From Nocardioides humi (lineage in GTDB: Bacteria > Actinomycetota > Actinomycetes > Propionibacteriales > Nocardioidaceae): 64,000 nucleotides of DNA. Where the stretch lies: positions 62,001 to 126,000 of the forward strand of contig NZ_CP041146.1 of NCBI RefSeq assembly GCF_006494775.1. Direction: 5' to 3'. Of this stretch, positions 1 through 8,697 are shown piece by piece; within the stretch, counting starts at the first letter, position 1, and each line of letters starts with the position of its first letter. The notes beneath the pieces were generated by a model that was given only the letters and a program-made list of their open reading frames with translations, ran no database searches and was not told where the DNA came from. A program made the translations under genes and the position numbers.

Positions 1-319
1 GGGCCGCGAGATAGCGGTCGAGCAGGTCGGCGAGCCGCTCCAGCGGCGGCCCGGCCGCGCCCAGCCCCTCGGCGAAGCCGGCGCGCAGCGCGTCCGTCGC
101 CCACGCGTACGCCGCGATGAAGCACTCCTGCTTGGAGCCGAAGTGCTGGTAGAAGGTCTCCCGGGAGACGCCGGCGCGCCGGACGATCTCGGCCACCGGC
201 GTCGCGGCGTACCCCCGCTCCGCCATCGCCTCGGCCATCGCGTGGAACATCCGCTCCCGCTGGACCGCCGCCACCTCGGCGCGGCTCAGGCCGTGCCGTC
301 CGCGGGGCAGGGTCGTCAT
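1..319 (-). CDS. TetR-family transcriptional regulator, C-terminus cut by window edge
   Basis: About 106 residues from the N-terminus are visible; the rest lies beyond the left edge. The helix-turn-helix of the TetR_N fold is clear at about residues 30-60 (VAEIVRRAGVSRETFYQHFG, the recognition helix ending in the usual YQHF). The ATG at 317-319 is chosen because it places the HTH at the normal distance from the N-terminus. An 18-bp inverted repeat lies just upstream (335-352), so the protein probably represses its own promoter. The upstream phospholipase-like gene is on the same strand and ends at 375, so it is not the classic divergent target. The ligand cannot be inferred. Confidence 0.85.
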   Translation of the reverse strand, partial: MTTLPRGRHGLSRAEVAAVQRERMFHAMAEAMAERGYAATPVAEIVRRAGVSRETFYQHFGSKQECFIAAYAWATDALRAGFAEGLGAAGPPLERLADLLDRYLAA

Positions 320-334
320 GACCGTGAGCGTTCC

Positions 335-352
335 ACGAACAGTGTTGTTCGT
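335..352. promoter_or_regulatory. Palindromic operator for the TetR gene
   Basis: Perfect 7-bp arms ACGAACA and TGTTCGT around the spacer GTGT. The site is 16 bp upstream of the tetR start codon, in the expected core-promoter position. TetR repressors usually bind such sites next to their own gene, so autoregulation is the likely role. Confidence 0.6.
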
Positions 353-374
353 CAATCGGCGGCGGGCCTGCAGG

Positions 375-1646
375 TCAGAGCAGCGGGCGCAGCGGGGCGA
401 GCACCAGCTCGGTGAACTTGCGGTGCACGTCGCGCGCCTCCCACTCGCCGCTGGTCAGCTCCAGGCAGTGGGACTGGTCGACCTCGAAGATCGCCTCGAG
501 CTCGGCCGCGAAGCCCTCGTCGATGATCTCGACGTTGATCTCGAAGTTGCCCGAGAGGCTGAGCCGGTCGATGTTGGCGGTGCCGACGGTCGCCCAGGTG
601 CCGTCGACGGTCGCCGTCTTCGCGTGCACCATCGCGTCGCGGTAGCGCAGGATCCGCACCCCGGCGTCGAGCAGCTGGGTGAAGTGGCCGCGCGAGATCC
701 AGTCGGCCACGATGTGGTTGGACTTCAGCGGCAGCAGGAGGCGTACGTCGACGCCGCGGCGCGCGGCCGCCTTGACCGCGTCGATGAAGTCCTCGTCGGG
801 CAGGAAGTAGGCCTGGGTCATCCACACGTTGCGGCTGGCACGGTTGATCGCCTCGATGTACATCGCCCGGATCGGGAACATCCACAGCCGCGGGACGTTG
901 CGCTGCAGCCGCACCCGCGGCTCCCACGTCGACGCGGTCTCCAGCAGCAGCGGCCGCTCGGAGCTGCGCAGCCGGCGCCGGCGGTTGAGGTTCCAGAAGT
1001 CCGCGAACGCCCGCTTGAGGTCCCACACGGCCGGGCCGGTGATCCGGACGTGGGTGTCGCGCCACTCCGACTCGTACGCCGAGCCGATGTTGTAGCCGCC
1101 CACGAACCCCACGCTCTCGTCGACCACGAGGATCTTGCGGTGGTCGCGCCCGTAGCGGCGCAGGTCGAAGAACCGCCAGCCGGCCGCGTAGACCGGGTAG
1201 CGCAGCACCTTCACGCTCGGGGGGAACCGCTGGAAGGCCGGTGAGACCACGAGGTTCGCGAACCCGTCGTAGATGCAGTAGACGTCGACCCCGCGCTCGG
1301 CGGCGGCGATGAGGGCCTGCTTGAACCGCTCCCCCGTGGCGTCGCCCTTCCAGATGTAGGTCTCGAAGAGGATCTGCCGCTCGGCGCCCTCGATGGCCGC
1401 CAGCATGTCGTCGTACAGGTCCCGCCCGAAGGTGTACGTCGTCACCTCTCCGTCGCCGACCGTGACCGTGCGCGGCGGCGTGGTGGGGAACGCCTTGGGC
1501 CGCTTGCCGCGACGCCGGTAGGAGTCGACCAGCGACATCGCGATGGCGACCGCGAAGGGCACGCCGACCAGGGTCAGCAGGACCCGCCGCAGCACGGTCC
1601 GCAGGCCGGCCAGCGAGTCCCTGTCGTCGTGCGCCACGCGCGTCAA
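375..1646 (-). CDS. Phospholipase D-like / cardiolipin synthase family protein
   Basis: 423 residues. One hydrophobic N-terminal segment (about residues 20-42) is followed by two PLD phosphodiesterase domains. Both HKD signatures are present: HRKILVVD with FVGGYNIG near residue 170, and HAKTATVD with VGTANID near residue 345. Cardiolipin synthases of this family transfer a phosphatidyl group between phosphatidylglycerol molecules at the membrane through a phosphohistidine. The single N-terminal anchor, instead of two, leaves room for another phospholipase D activity. The start is either TTG at 1646 or GTG at 1637; neither has a convincing ribosome binding site. The gene is monocistronic or lies upstream of tetR in the same direction. 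Confidence 0.85.
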   Translation of the reverse strand: MTRVAHDDRDSLAGLRTVLRRVLLTLVGVPFAVAIAMSLVDSYRRRGKRPKAFPTTPPRTVTVGDGEVTTYTFGRDLYDDMLAAIEGAERQILFETYIWKGDATGERFKQALIAAAERGVDVYCIYDGFANLVVSPAFQRFPPSVKVLRYPVYAAGWRFFDLRRYGRDHRKILVVDESVGFVGGYNIGSAYESEWRDTHVRITGPAVWDLKRAFADFWNLNRRRRLRSSERPLLLETASTWEPRVRLQRNVPRLWMFPIRAMYIEAINRASRNVWMTQAYFLPDEDFIDAVKAAARRGVDVRLLLPLKSNHIVADWISRGHFTQLLDAGVRILRYRDAMVHAKTATVDGTWATVGTANIDRLSLSGNFEINVEIIDEGFAAELEAIFEVDQSHCLELTSGEWEARDVHRKFTELVLAPLRPLL

Positions 1647-1667
1647 TCTAGCGGTCGGACCCCCGCG

Positions 1668-2228
1668 CTACTGCGCACCCTCGCCGCTGTTGGCGCCGCT
1701 GAGGAGCTCCAGCCGGTCGACCAGCCAGGCGCCGCCCTCGAGCCGCAGGGTCATGCTGACGCGCTGCTCCTCGATCTTGACGTCGGTGTTCTCCTCGTCG
1801 GTGATCGCCTGGTCGACGAACGCGAGCACCTCGACCTGGTGGTCGTCGACGGCCCGCGCGGCGGCGTCGACGACCTGGCCCTGCGCGGTCACCTTGCCCT
1901 CGACGATGGCCTTCTGGAGGTCGCCGACGTTGGGCGCCAGCTTCTCCCGCAGCTCGGCGTTCGCGATCTTGTCGACCCACGCGAAGTCGTGCTCGCCGTC
2001 CTTCCACGAGTACGACGTGATCTCGACCAGCACCTCCTTGGCCGCCTCCAGCGCCGCCTTCTCGGCGTCGTCCCGGGCGGTGAGCGCCTGGGCCCGGGAT
2101 TGGGCGTCCTCGAGGTCGCCGCTGGCGCCGCGCTCCTGGACGACCAGCCAGGCCACGGCCGCCAGGCTCGCGACCAGGGCGGCGGCCAGCGCGACGACGA
2201 GGGTCCCGGGCTTGACGTCCCTGCTCAC
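1668..2228 (-). CDS. Mce-associated membrane protein (Mas)
   Basis: 186 residues from the GTG at 2226-2228. A longer reading frame exists, but its N-terminal part is arginine/proline-rich and looks non-coding. A single N-terminal transmembrane helix (about residues 8-30) is followed by a charged helical stretch (about 35-65) and an exported NTF2-like domain, the plan of Mas proteins. It closes the mce operon 67 bp after mceF. Known Mas proteins help stabilise or operate Mce lipid transporters, and position and architecture support that role here. No catalytic motif is visible. Confidence 0.75.
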   Translation of the reverse strand: MSRDVKPGTLVVALAAALVASLAAVAWLVVQERGASGDLEDAQSRAQALTARDDAEKAALEAAKEVLVEITSYSWKDGEHDFAWVDKIANAELREKLAPNVGDLQKAIVEGKVTAQGQVVDAAARAVDDHQVEVLAFVDQAITDEENTDVKIEEQRVSMTLRLEGGAWLVDRLELLSGANSGEGAQ

Positions 2229-2295
2229 CGGGGTCCCCGCGAAGTTGTGCGCTGGAGGAGCGAAGCGGGGGAAGCGTAGAACTTCGTGGGGTGGT

Positions 2296-3384
2296 TCACC
2301 GGACCGGCCCCGGGGCGTGGGCGGCACCGCGCTGGAGCGTGGCGAACGACGCTGCGCAGCGACCGTCCTTCTGCAGCGCCCGGCGCTCGGTCCGCTTCGG
2401 GTCGAGGCGGGGGGTGCCGTAGCTGCAGCGCGGGTCCATGTCGGGGATCAGCTCGATCCGCAGCTCACCGTCGCGCACCTTGGACAGCAGCGAGCGGAGT
2501 CCCGGCGAGTAGTTCTGCAGCAGCGAGCGCAGGTGGGGCTCGTAGGAGCGGAACACGTCGGTGAAGCTCACGCCGGTCGACAGGAAGCCCGGCAGCACCT
2601 GGTTGGCGTCCTCGACCAGCTTGATCAGCTCGTCGACCTGGCCGGGGCCCCGCGCGAGCAGGTCGCGCAGCTCGGGGTCGTAGTTGCGCAGGAACGTCGC
2701 GAACTGCTTGGCGGAGGTGGCGAGCCGGCGCAGCGAGTCGGCGTTGTCGGTCGCGATGGACAGCACGCTGCCGGAGTTGCTGATCACCCGGTCCGTCTCG
2801 GGCCACACCTCGTCGAGGGTCTGCAGGATCGCGGTGCCCTGGTCGAGGATGTGGCCGAGGTCGGTGCCCGTGCCCTTGAGGCCGGTGCTCAGCTCGCCGA
2901 GCACGATCCGCAGCTTCTTGTCGTCGATCTGGCGCAGCACGTTGTTGACCGCGACGACCGTCGAGCTGAGGCTCTTCGGCAGGTCCGTCGACTCCGCGGG
3001 CACGACGTCCCCGTCGGCGAGGTAGGGGCCCTCGACCGCCTTCGGCTGGAAGTCGAGGTACTGCTCGCCCACCGGCGACAGGCTGCGCACCCGGGCCAGC
3101 GAGTCCTTCGGGATCTCGGTGCCGGTGGTGATCGCGATGGTGGCCTCGACGCCGTCGGCCGACGGCACGATCCGGCGGACCTTGCCGACCTTGATGCCGC
3201 GGTAGGTGACCACCGAGCCCTCGAAGAGGCCGCCGGTCTGCGCGAGCTGGACCTTCACCTGCACCGGCCGCGACGTCAGCGGCTGGTCGAGGACGGCCGC
3301 GAAGATGTAGGCGGTCGTCACGATCAGCACCACGATGATGCCCGCGAGGCTCAGGTAGAGCCGGTTGCCGAGGATCTTCAGCAT
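2296..3384 (-). CDS. mceF: MCE family protein MceF
   Basis: 362 residues. An N-terminal membrane anchor (about residues 10-32) is followed by an MlaD/MCE domain (about 40-120, with GLFEGSVVTYRGIKVGKVRR), then a long helical DUF3407-type region (about 130-300). It is the sixth MCE subunit of the operon, starting 1 nt after the mceE stop. In actinobacteria six MCE proteins form a heterohexameric tube that carries hydrophobic substrates across the envelope to the YrbE permeases. The C-terminal tail is basic and low in complexity. Substrate (sterol, fatty acid or phospholipid) cannot be told from sequence. Confidence 0.9.
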   Translation of the reverse strand: MLKILGNRLYLSLAGIIVVLIVTTAYIFAAVLDQPLTSRPVQVKVQLAQTGGLFEGSVVTYRGIKVGKVRRIVPSADGVEATIAITTGTEIPKDSLARVRSLSPVGEQYLDFQPKAVEGPYLADGDVVPAESTDLPKSLSSTVVAVNNVLRQIDDKKLRIVLGELSTGLKGTGTDLGHILDQGTAILQTLDEVWPETDRVISNSGSVLSIATDNADSLRRLATSAKQFATFLRNYDPELRDLLARGPGQVDELIKLVEDANQVLPGFLSTGVSFTDVFRSYEPHLRSLLQNYSPGLRSLLSKVRDGELRIELIPDMDPRCSYGTPRLDPKRTERRALQKDGRCAASFATLQRGAAHAPGPVR

Positions 3385-3385
3385 C

Positions 3386-4576
3386 TCAGGCCCCCCGTCC
3401 GAACAGGCCGCCGAGGAGGCCGTTGAGTCCCAGCGGGTCGGACGTCGTACCGGTCCCGCCCTGCGGGGTCGCCGCCCCGCCGGCGCCCGTGCCCTTGCTC
3501 TGGGCGCCCGCCTTGTTGTTGCCGCCCAGCCCCAGTCCGGGGAGCAGGTTGCCGAGCCCGATCAGGCCGAGCAGGTCGGTGACCAGGCCGTTGACCGCCC
3601 CGGTGAGGAGGCCGTCGACGTTGAGGTTGTCGACGTGCAGCTCGAGGGCGATGTTGAGGTAGTCGGTCCCGATCACCGCGTCCGCCGAGCTGGACGCCTG
3701 GATCACGGCCTTCAGCGACCGCTCGAAGGTCCCGTTGTTGGCGGCGAACTCCGCCAGCACCGGCTCCAGCTCGCCGAGCACGGTGAGCAGCTGGGCCCGG
3801 GTCTTGGTCACGGTGTCGTTGGCGGCGCCGCTGAACTTCTCGACCTCGGCGAGCAGCTCGGTGAACTCGGGGGTCTTCTCCCGCAGCACCTTGGCCGCGG
3901 GCCGGATCTCGCGGAGCGCGCGGTTGATGGTCTTCTTGCGTCCGTTCAGGGTCTTCGAGAGCGAGTTCATCGAGGTGAGGACGCCGTCGATCGCCTGGGT
4001 GGTCGAGTTGGCCTGGGTCAGGAACACCGACGCCTTGTCGAGCAGCGCGCGGTAGTCCGCCTCGTTGCCGTTGAGCGCGGTGTTCAGCTCCTCGGTGACG
4101 GTCTGGAGCTGGTCGAGGCCACCGCCGTTGATCAGCAGGGACGCCTGGGCCAGCGCGTCCTCGACCGAGGGCGCCGTCCGGGTGCTCTCCCGGGCCAGGA
4201 CGGCCTTGTCGGCCAGCACGGCGCCCGTCGCCGGGTTCGTGACGTCGACGAACAGCTCGCCGAGCGGGGTCGTGTAGCGCAGCCGCGCCTGCGCCCCCTC
4301 GCGCACGCCGGCGTCCTTCTTCACCGTCAGCGTCGCGAGGGCGGTGAAGTCGTCGGGCTCGATCGCCTTGACCTTGCCCATGTCGACGCCGTTGACCTTG
4401 ACCGGCGCGCCGACCGCCAGGTTGAGCGCGTCGTCGAACTGGGCCTGGATCTCGATCGTGTCGCCCGAGACGCCGGTGCCCGGGATCGGGAGGTCGCGCA
4501 TGGTGGTGCTGCAGGCCGAGAGCACGCCCAGGACGAGGGCGAGCAGGGCGACCAGCGCCGTCTTCATCGCAGTCAT
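3386..4576 (-). CDS. mceE: MCE family lipoprotein MceE
   Basis: 396 residues from the ATG at 4574-4576; an in-frame ATG at 4565-4567 is possible. A lipoprotein signal peptide ends at the lipobox LSAC (Cys about 22). The MCE domain follows (about 35-115) and then a long helical region. The C-terminus is rich in Gly, Leu and Asn (about residues 310-396). In Mce systems the E subunit is usually the lipid-anchored one (LprK-like). It starts 8 bp after the mceD stop with the purine-rich AGGGGAGCC before the start. Confidence 0.9.
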   Translation of the reverse strand: MTAMKTALVALLALVLGVLSACSTTMRDLPIPGTGVSGDTIEIQAQFDDALNLAVGAPVKVNGVDMGKVKAIEPDDFTALATLTVKKDAGVREGAQARLRYTTPLGELFVDVTNPATGAVLADKAVLARESTRTAPSVEDALAQASLLINGGGLDQLQTVTEELNTALNGNEADYRALLDKASVFLTQANSTTQAIDGVLTSMNSLSKTLNGRKKTINRALREIRPAAKVLREKTPEFTELLAEVEKFSGAANDTVTKTRAQLLTVLGELEPVLAEFAANNGTFERSLKAVIQASSSADAVIGTDYLNIALELHVDNLNVDGLLTGAVNGLVTDLLGLIGLGNLLPGLGLGGNNKAGAQSKGTGAGGAATPQGGTGTTSDPLGLNGLLGGLFGRGA

Positions 4577-4584
4577 GGCTCCCC

Positions 4585-5640
4585 TCACGATCCCGGCTGC
4601 GTGCCGTTGATGATGTTGCACAGCGGCCCGAGCAGGCCCTGGCACACCTGCTGGAGGATGCCGCCCAGCGGGTCCAGGATCAGCGGGTCGATCCGGACCG
4701 GGAGCCGGTCGCCCTGGACCATCTGCAGGTTCTGCAGGGCCAGCGGCATCACCCGGAGGATCTCGGCGAGCTGGTCCTGCTTGGTGAGCAGGGTCTTCAT
4801 CAGCGTGGTCGAGCCGTCGAGGCTGTCCACGATCGACTGCCGGTTGTCGACGGCGAACTTGGCGACCGTGGTGACCGCCTCGTCGAGGGAGCGGAGCGCC
4901 TTCTGGAAGTTGCCCCGCTCGTCGGCGAGCAGCTGGGAGGCCCGCGAGACCTGCTGGATGAAGGTGCGCGCGGTGTCCTCGTTGGCCGCGACCGTGGTCA
5001 GCAGGACGTCGAGCGAGCGCAGCGTGGCCGCGATGTCCTCGCGGTGGTTGGCGATCCCGTCGACGCCGTTCGCGAGCGAGTGGATGGTCTGGTTGAGCAG
5101 CGGGCCCCGGCCCTGCAGGGCCTCGGTGCCGGCGTCGATGAACTTCTGGACCGCCTCGGTCGTCTCGGCGTTGCCGCCGATGCCCGTGGCGAAGTCGTTG
5201 AGCGACTCCAGCACCTGGTCGAAGTCGACCGGGGTCTGGGTGCGGTCCAGCGCGATGGTCGCGTCGTCCTGCATCTTCGCGCCCTCCCGGTAGACCGGCG
5301 TCAGCTCGACGTACCGGTCGGTCGCGACGGACCGGGCGACGACCACCGCGCCGGCGTCGGCGGGCACGGGCTGGTCGGCGTCGACCTCCATGGTGACCAG
5401 GACCTTGTCGCCGTCCGGCTCGATGGAGGTGACGGAGCCGACGGTGACGCCGAGCACGCCCACGTCGTTGCCGACGAACAGGCCCGCGGAGTCGGCGAAG
5501 TAGGCCTTCACGGTCATCGTGTCGGAGCCGCCCACGAGGCCGCACCCGGAGGTGAGCAGGACGGCGAGGGCGGCGACCGTCGCGCCCGCGGCGCGCGCCA
5601 CGCGGCCGCGGCCTCGCCTGGAGTCGAGGGGCCCGGTCAT
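4585..5640 (-). CDS. mceD: MCE family lipoprotein MceD
   Basis: 351 residues. An arginine-rich N-terminus, hydrophobic segment and lipobox (LTSGC, Cys about 33) indicate a lipoprotein, then the MCE domain (about 40-120) and helical region. Its ATG overlaps the mceC stop as ATGA. Its rank (fourth MCE gene) fits mceD, but most MceD proteins have a plain transmembrane anchor, so two consecutive lipoprotein subunits in one operon are unusual. It ends in two cysteines (QVCQGLLGPLC) near the C-terminus. Confidence 0.88.
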   Translation of the reverse strand: MTGPLDSRRGRGRVARAAGATVAALAVLLTSGCGLVGGSDTMTVKAYFADSAGLFVGNDVGVLGVTVGSVTSIEPDGDKVLVTMEVDADQPVPADAGAVVVARSVATDRYVELTPVYREGAKMQDDATIALDRTQTPVDFDQVLESLNDFATGIGGNAETTEAVQKFIDAGTEALQGRGPLLNQTIHSLANGVDGIANHREDIAATLRSLDVLLTTVAANEDTARTFIQQVSRASQLLADERGNFQKALRSLDEAVTTVAKFAVDNRQSIVDSLDGSTTLMKTLLTKQDQLAEILRVMPLALQNLQMVQGDRLPVRIDPLILDPLGGILQQVCQGLLGPLCNIINGTQPGS

Positions 5641-6620
5641 CGCTGGCACGTCCCTTCCAGCTTGCAGGTGGTGTCGTCGGCCGGGATCGCCGGCGGCTTG
5701 ACGTAGAGCGGGAGGTACGGGCCGCTGCCGGTCGCGTTGGCGACGTACCGGATCGCCGGAGCCATCTGCTCCAGCAGCTTGGTCAGCTGCTTGTCCTGGC
5801 TGTTGAGCGTGTCGAGGACGGCGTTGACGTCCTTCAGCGCGGGCTTGAGCTTGCCGTTGGTGGACTTCACGATCGCGGTCAGCGCCTTCGACAGGTCCGT
5901 CGTCTCCACGAGCAGCCGGTGGATCGCCTCCCGGCGGGCGGTGATCTCGCCGACGACCAGGTTGGTCTGCTTCATCAGCCCGACGATGTCCTGGCTGCTC
6001 GCCGAGAGCTGGTCGGTGACCTTCCGGGTGGACTCGAGCAGGTCGCCGACCTGGTCGGAGCGTTTCGAGACGACCTCCGAGAGCCGGGCGACGCCCTCCA
6101 GCGCGGGACCGATCTCCTCCTTGCTCGCGCCGAGCGTCCCGGCCATGGCGGTCAGCGCCTGGGCGAGGAGCTCCGGGTCGAGCTCGTCGAGCGCCTCGGA
6201 GCCCTTCTCGATGACGTCCTGCAGGTTGTAGGGCACCGACGTCCGCTCGAGCGGGATCTGCCCGCCGGCGAGGCTCCCGGAGCCGTTCGGGTCGACCTCG
6301 AGGTAGTGGGTGCCGAGCAGGGTGGCGACCTTCACGGTCGCCGAGGACCGCTCGCCCAGCGTGATGCCGGAGTCGAGGGCGAAGGTGACCAGGACGTGGT
6401 CCTGCTCGATCTCGATGCCGGTGACCTTGCCGGAGATCACGCCGTGCACCTGGACGTCCTCGCCGGTGCGCAGGCCGGCGGTGTGCTCGAGGACGGCGGT
6501 GTACTTCTTCGTGCCGAAGTTGCTGACGCTGAGCACGATCACGGCCGCGCCGACCAGGCCGAGGATCACCAGGGTCACGATGCCGACGCGCATCGGGTTG
6601 CGCTCGTTCATGGGCTTCAT
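5637..6620 (-). CDS. mceC: MCE family protein MceC
   Basis: 327 residues. The start ATG at 6618-6620 overlaps the mceB stop (ATGA); a second in-frame ATG lies 9 bases downstream. An N-terminal transmembrane segment (about 12-34) is followed by the MCE domain (about 40-120, VHGVISGKVTGIEI) and a helical region. It ends with a short Cys-containing tail (DDTTCKLEGTC). It is the third MCE subunit of the lipid-import tube and is translationally coupled on both sides. Confidence 0.9.
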   Translation of the reverse strand: MKPMNERNPMRVGIVTLVILGLVGAAVIVLSVSNFGTKKYTAVLEHTAGLRTGEDVQVHGVISGKVTGIEIEQDHVLVTFALDSGITLGERSSATVKVATLLGTHYLEVDPNGSGSLAGGQIPLERTSVPYNLQDVIEKGSEALDELDPELLAQALTAMAGTLGASKEEIGPALEGVARLSEVVSKRSDQVGDLLESTRKVTDQLSASSQDIVGLMKQTNLVVGEITARREAIHRLLVETTDLSKALTAIVKSTNGKLKPALKDVNAVLDTLNSQDKQLTKLLEQMAPAIRYVANATGSGPYLPLYVKPPAIPADDTTCKLEGTCQR

Positions 6621-7633
6621 CGGCACGCCGCCGACCAGGGACCGTTGTTGCCGACCGGGTTGATGCCGGTGCCATTGGCCGTCAGTGCGATGGACAACGA
6701 GCAGACGTAGACGTTCAGCGCGTTCTCGTACGACGTCGCGCGGCCGAGCGACTCGAAGACGGTCGTGAACGCCGGGATCGCGTCCACCAGGCTCGCCCGG
6801 GACCGCTCGAACATGTCCGCGACGGTGACCAGCCGGTCCGTCGTCCTCGTCAGGGGCACCTTGACCTCCTTGAGGAGAGAGCTGGTCGCGCCGACGAGGC
6901 GGCTCACGCCGTCGATCGAGGCACCGATGGACTTGCGGTCCTCGGCCAGCCCGGTCATCAGCTTGCGCAGCTCGGCGACCGTCTTGGAGAGCTCGTCGCC
7001 CTGGCCCGCGATGTTGTCGAGCACCGGCTTGAGGTTGGTCATCACCTCGCCGATCACGGCGTCGCGGTCGGCGAGGAAGTTGCTGAGCTCGCTGGTCTGG
7101 GCGAGGAGCTGCTCGACGGTGCCGCCCTCGCCCTGGAGCACCTTGACCAGGGACGTCGCCAGCTGGTTGACGTCGCCGGGCTGGAGCACCTTGAACAACG
7201 GCCGGAAGCCGTTGAGCAGGCCGGTCAGGTCGAAGCCCGGGTCGGTGTGGGTGACGGGGACCGCGGCGCCGTCCGGGAGCGCGGCGCCGCGCTGGGCGCC
7301 CTGGACCAGCGAGATGTACCGCTGCCCGAGCAGGTTCTGGTAGCGCATGACCAGCTTGGTCGAGTCGAGCAGCGGCTGGTCCTTCACCAGCTCGAGCTCG
7401 ATCTCGGCGCCGTCGTCGGTCGCCTTGATGCCCTTGACCTGGCCGACCCGGACGCCGGCGGCCTTGACGTCGTCGCCGACGCGCAGCCCGTTGACGTCGG
7501 CGAACTCGGCCGTGAACTCGCGGGTGCCCCCGCTGACGCCGTTCTGCATGGTGTTGACCAGCAGGAGCAGCATCAGGCCGCTGGCCACCGCGAAGGCGAC
7601 GAACTTGATCGCGATCGAGCGCAGCCCGGTCAT
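6617..7633 (-). CDS. mceB: MCE family protein MceB
   Basis: 338 residues from the ATG at 7631-7633, which overlaps the mceA stop as ATGA. N-terminal transmembrane helix (about 8-28), MCE domain (about 38-115, VKAAGVRVGQVKGIKA), then the long helical domain and a short C-terminal tail. It is the second MCE subunit in operon order. Its spacing relative to mceA and mceC makes a single polycistronic message very likely. Confidence 0.9.
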   Translation of the reverse strand: MTGLRSIAIKFVAFAVASGLMLLLLVNTMQNGVSGGTREFTAEFADVNGLRVGDDVKAAGVRVGQVKGIKATDDGAEIELELVKDQPLLDSTKLVMRYQNLLGQRYISLVQGAQRGAALPDGAAVPVTHTDPGFDLTGLLNGFRPLFKVLQPGDVNQLATSLVKVLQGEGGTVEQLLAQTSELSNFLADRDAVIGEVMTNLKPVLDNIAGQGDELSKTVAELRKLMTGLAEDRKSIGASIDGVSRLVGATSSLLKEVKVPLTRTTDRLVTVADMFERSRASLVDAIPAFTTVFESLGRATSYENALNVYVCSLSIALTANGTGINPVGNNGPWSAACR

Positions 7634-8688
7634 CGGCCCTCCCCCCACAGTCGCCCGACGCCGGCCGGGTCGGTGCTGCCGGTGCGGTACGCCGGCCGCT
7701 GGGCGCTGGTGTAGTACGGCGGCGGCGAGAGCCGCAGCGTGCCGTCGGTCCGCACGAAGCCGCCGCGCACCGCCTGCGGCAGGTTCGTGCCGAGCAGGAT
7801 GTTGACCGCGAGCGCATCGGTGATGCCGGCCTTGCGGTTGTCGTGGACCGCGTCGAGCAGGACCGCGGATCCGTTGATGAAGTCCACCAGGTTCTTCTCG
7901 TTCTTCTTCAGGAACGCACTCGAGGTCCGCGCCAGGTTGGTCCCGCCGCTGATCAGGGCGGTGAGGGAGGCCTCCTGGGTGACGATGGTGTGGAGCGTGA
8001 CCAGGACGTCGTCGGTGGCGTCGAGCAGGTCGGGGGCGATCTGGTCGACGAGCCGGGTCGTGGCGGCCAGCGCCTCCAGGTCCGCCCGGACCTGCGGCAT
8101 CCGCGGGTTGATCCGGTCGAGATAGCCGTTGAGGGTGCGGACCGTGGCGCCGATCTGGCCGCCGCGGCCGTCGAGCGCCTCGGCCGCCGAGCCGATCGCC
8201 GAGGCGAGCTCGGCGGGACCGAGCGCCTTGACCAGGCGGTCGATGTCGTCGAGGGCCTGCTGGAGCTCGAGCGTCTCCTGGGTGCCGTCGGCCTGCACCT
8301 TCGCGCCCGCCTTCAGCTCGCCCGACGGGCTGCCGTGGACGACCAGGTCGACGAAGGTCGTGCCGAACACGGTCGCGGGCAGGATCCGCGCCACCACGTT
8401 GCCGGGGATGACGTCCATGTCGGACTTCGACATCTCCATGTCGACGGTGACGCCGCCGGACGCGGCCCGGCTGATCCGGGACACCTTGCCGACGATGACG
8501 CCGTTCATCTTGACGTCGGAGCCGGTACGCAGCGCGCCGCCGGCGTTCGCGACCTCGGCGGTGACGTGCGGCCGGGAGCCGAACGTGCCGTTGCTGCGCA
8601 GCGTGATGAAGGCGCCGACGACCGCGAGCGCGACGAGCGCGATCAGGCCGCGGCGGGCCAGCTGGTTGCGGGAGACCTCTCGTGCCAT
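7630..8688 (-). CDS. mceA: MCE family protein MceA
   Basis: 352 residues. Transmembrane anchor (about 12-32), MCE domain (about 38-118, VKMNGVIVGKVSRIS), then a helical domain and a Pro/Tyr-rich C-terminus. It is the first MCE gene after the two yrbE permeases, starting 9 bp after yrbEB. It is one of six subunits that should form the periplasm-spanning conduit. Confidence 0.9.
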   Translation of the reverse strand: MAREVSRNQLARRGLIALVALAVVGAFITLRSNGTFGSRPHVTAEVANAGGALRTGSDVKMNGVIVGKVSRISRAASGGVTVDMEMSKSDMDVIPGNVVARILPATVFGTTFVDLVVHGSPSGELKAGAKVQADGTQETLELQQALDDIDRLVKALGPAELASAIGSAAEALDGRGGQIGATVRTLNGYLDRINPRMPQVRADLEALAATTRLVDQIAPDLLDATDDVLVTLHTIVTQEASLTALISGGTNLARTSSAFLKKNEKNLVDFINGSAVLLDAVHDNRKAGITDALAVNILLGTNLPQAVRGGFVRTDGTLRLSPPPYYTSAQRPAYRTGSTDPAGVGRLWGEGR

Positions 8689-8697
8689 CTCGTCACC

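Noticed and set aside
318..1244. Long plus-strand frame opposite the phospholipase D gene
   Set aside because: Antisense shadow of a high-GC gene; the minus-strand frame has both HKD motifs and a membrane anchor.
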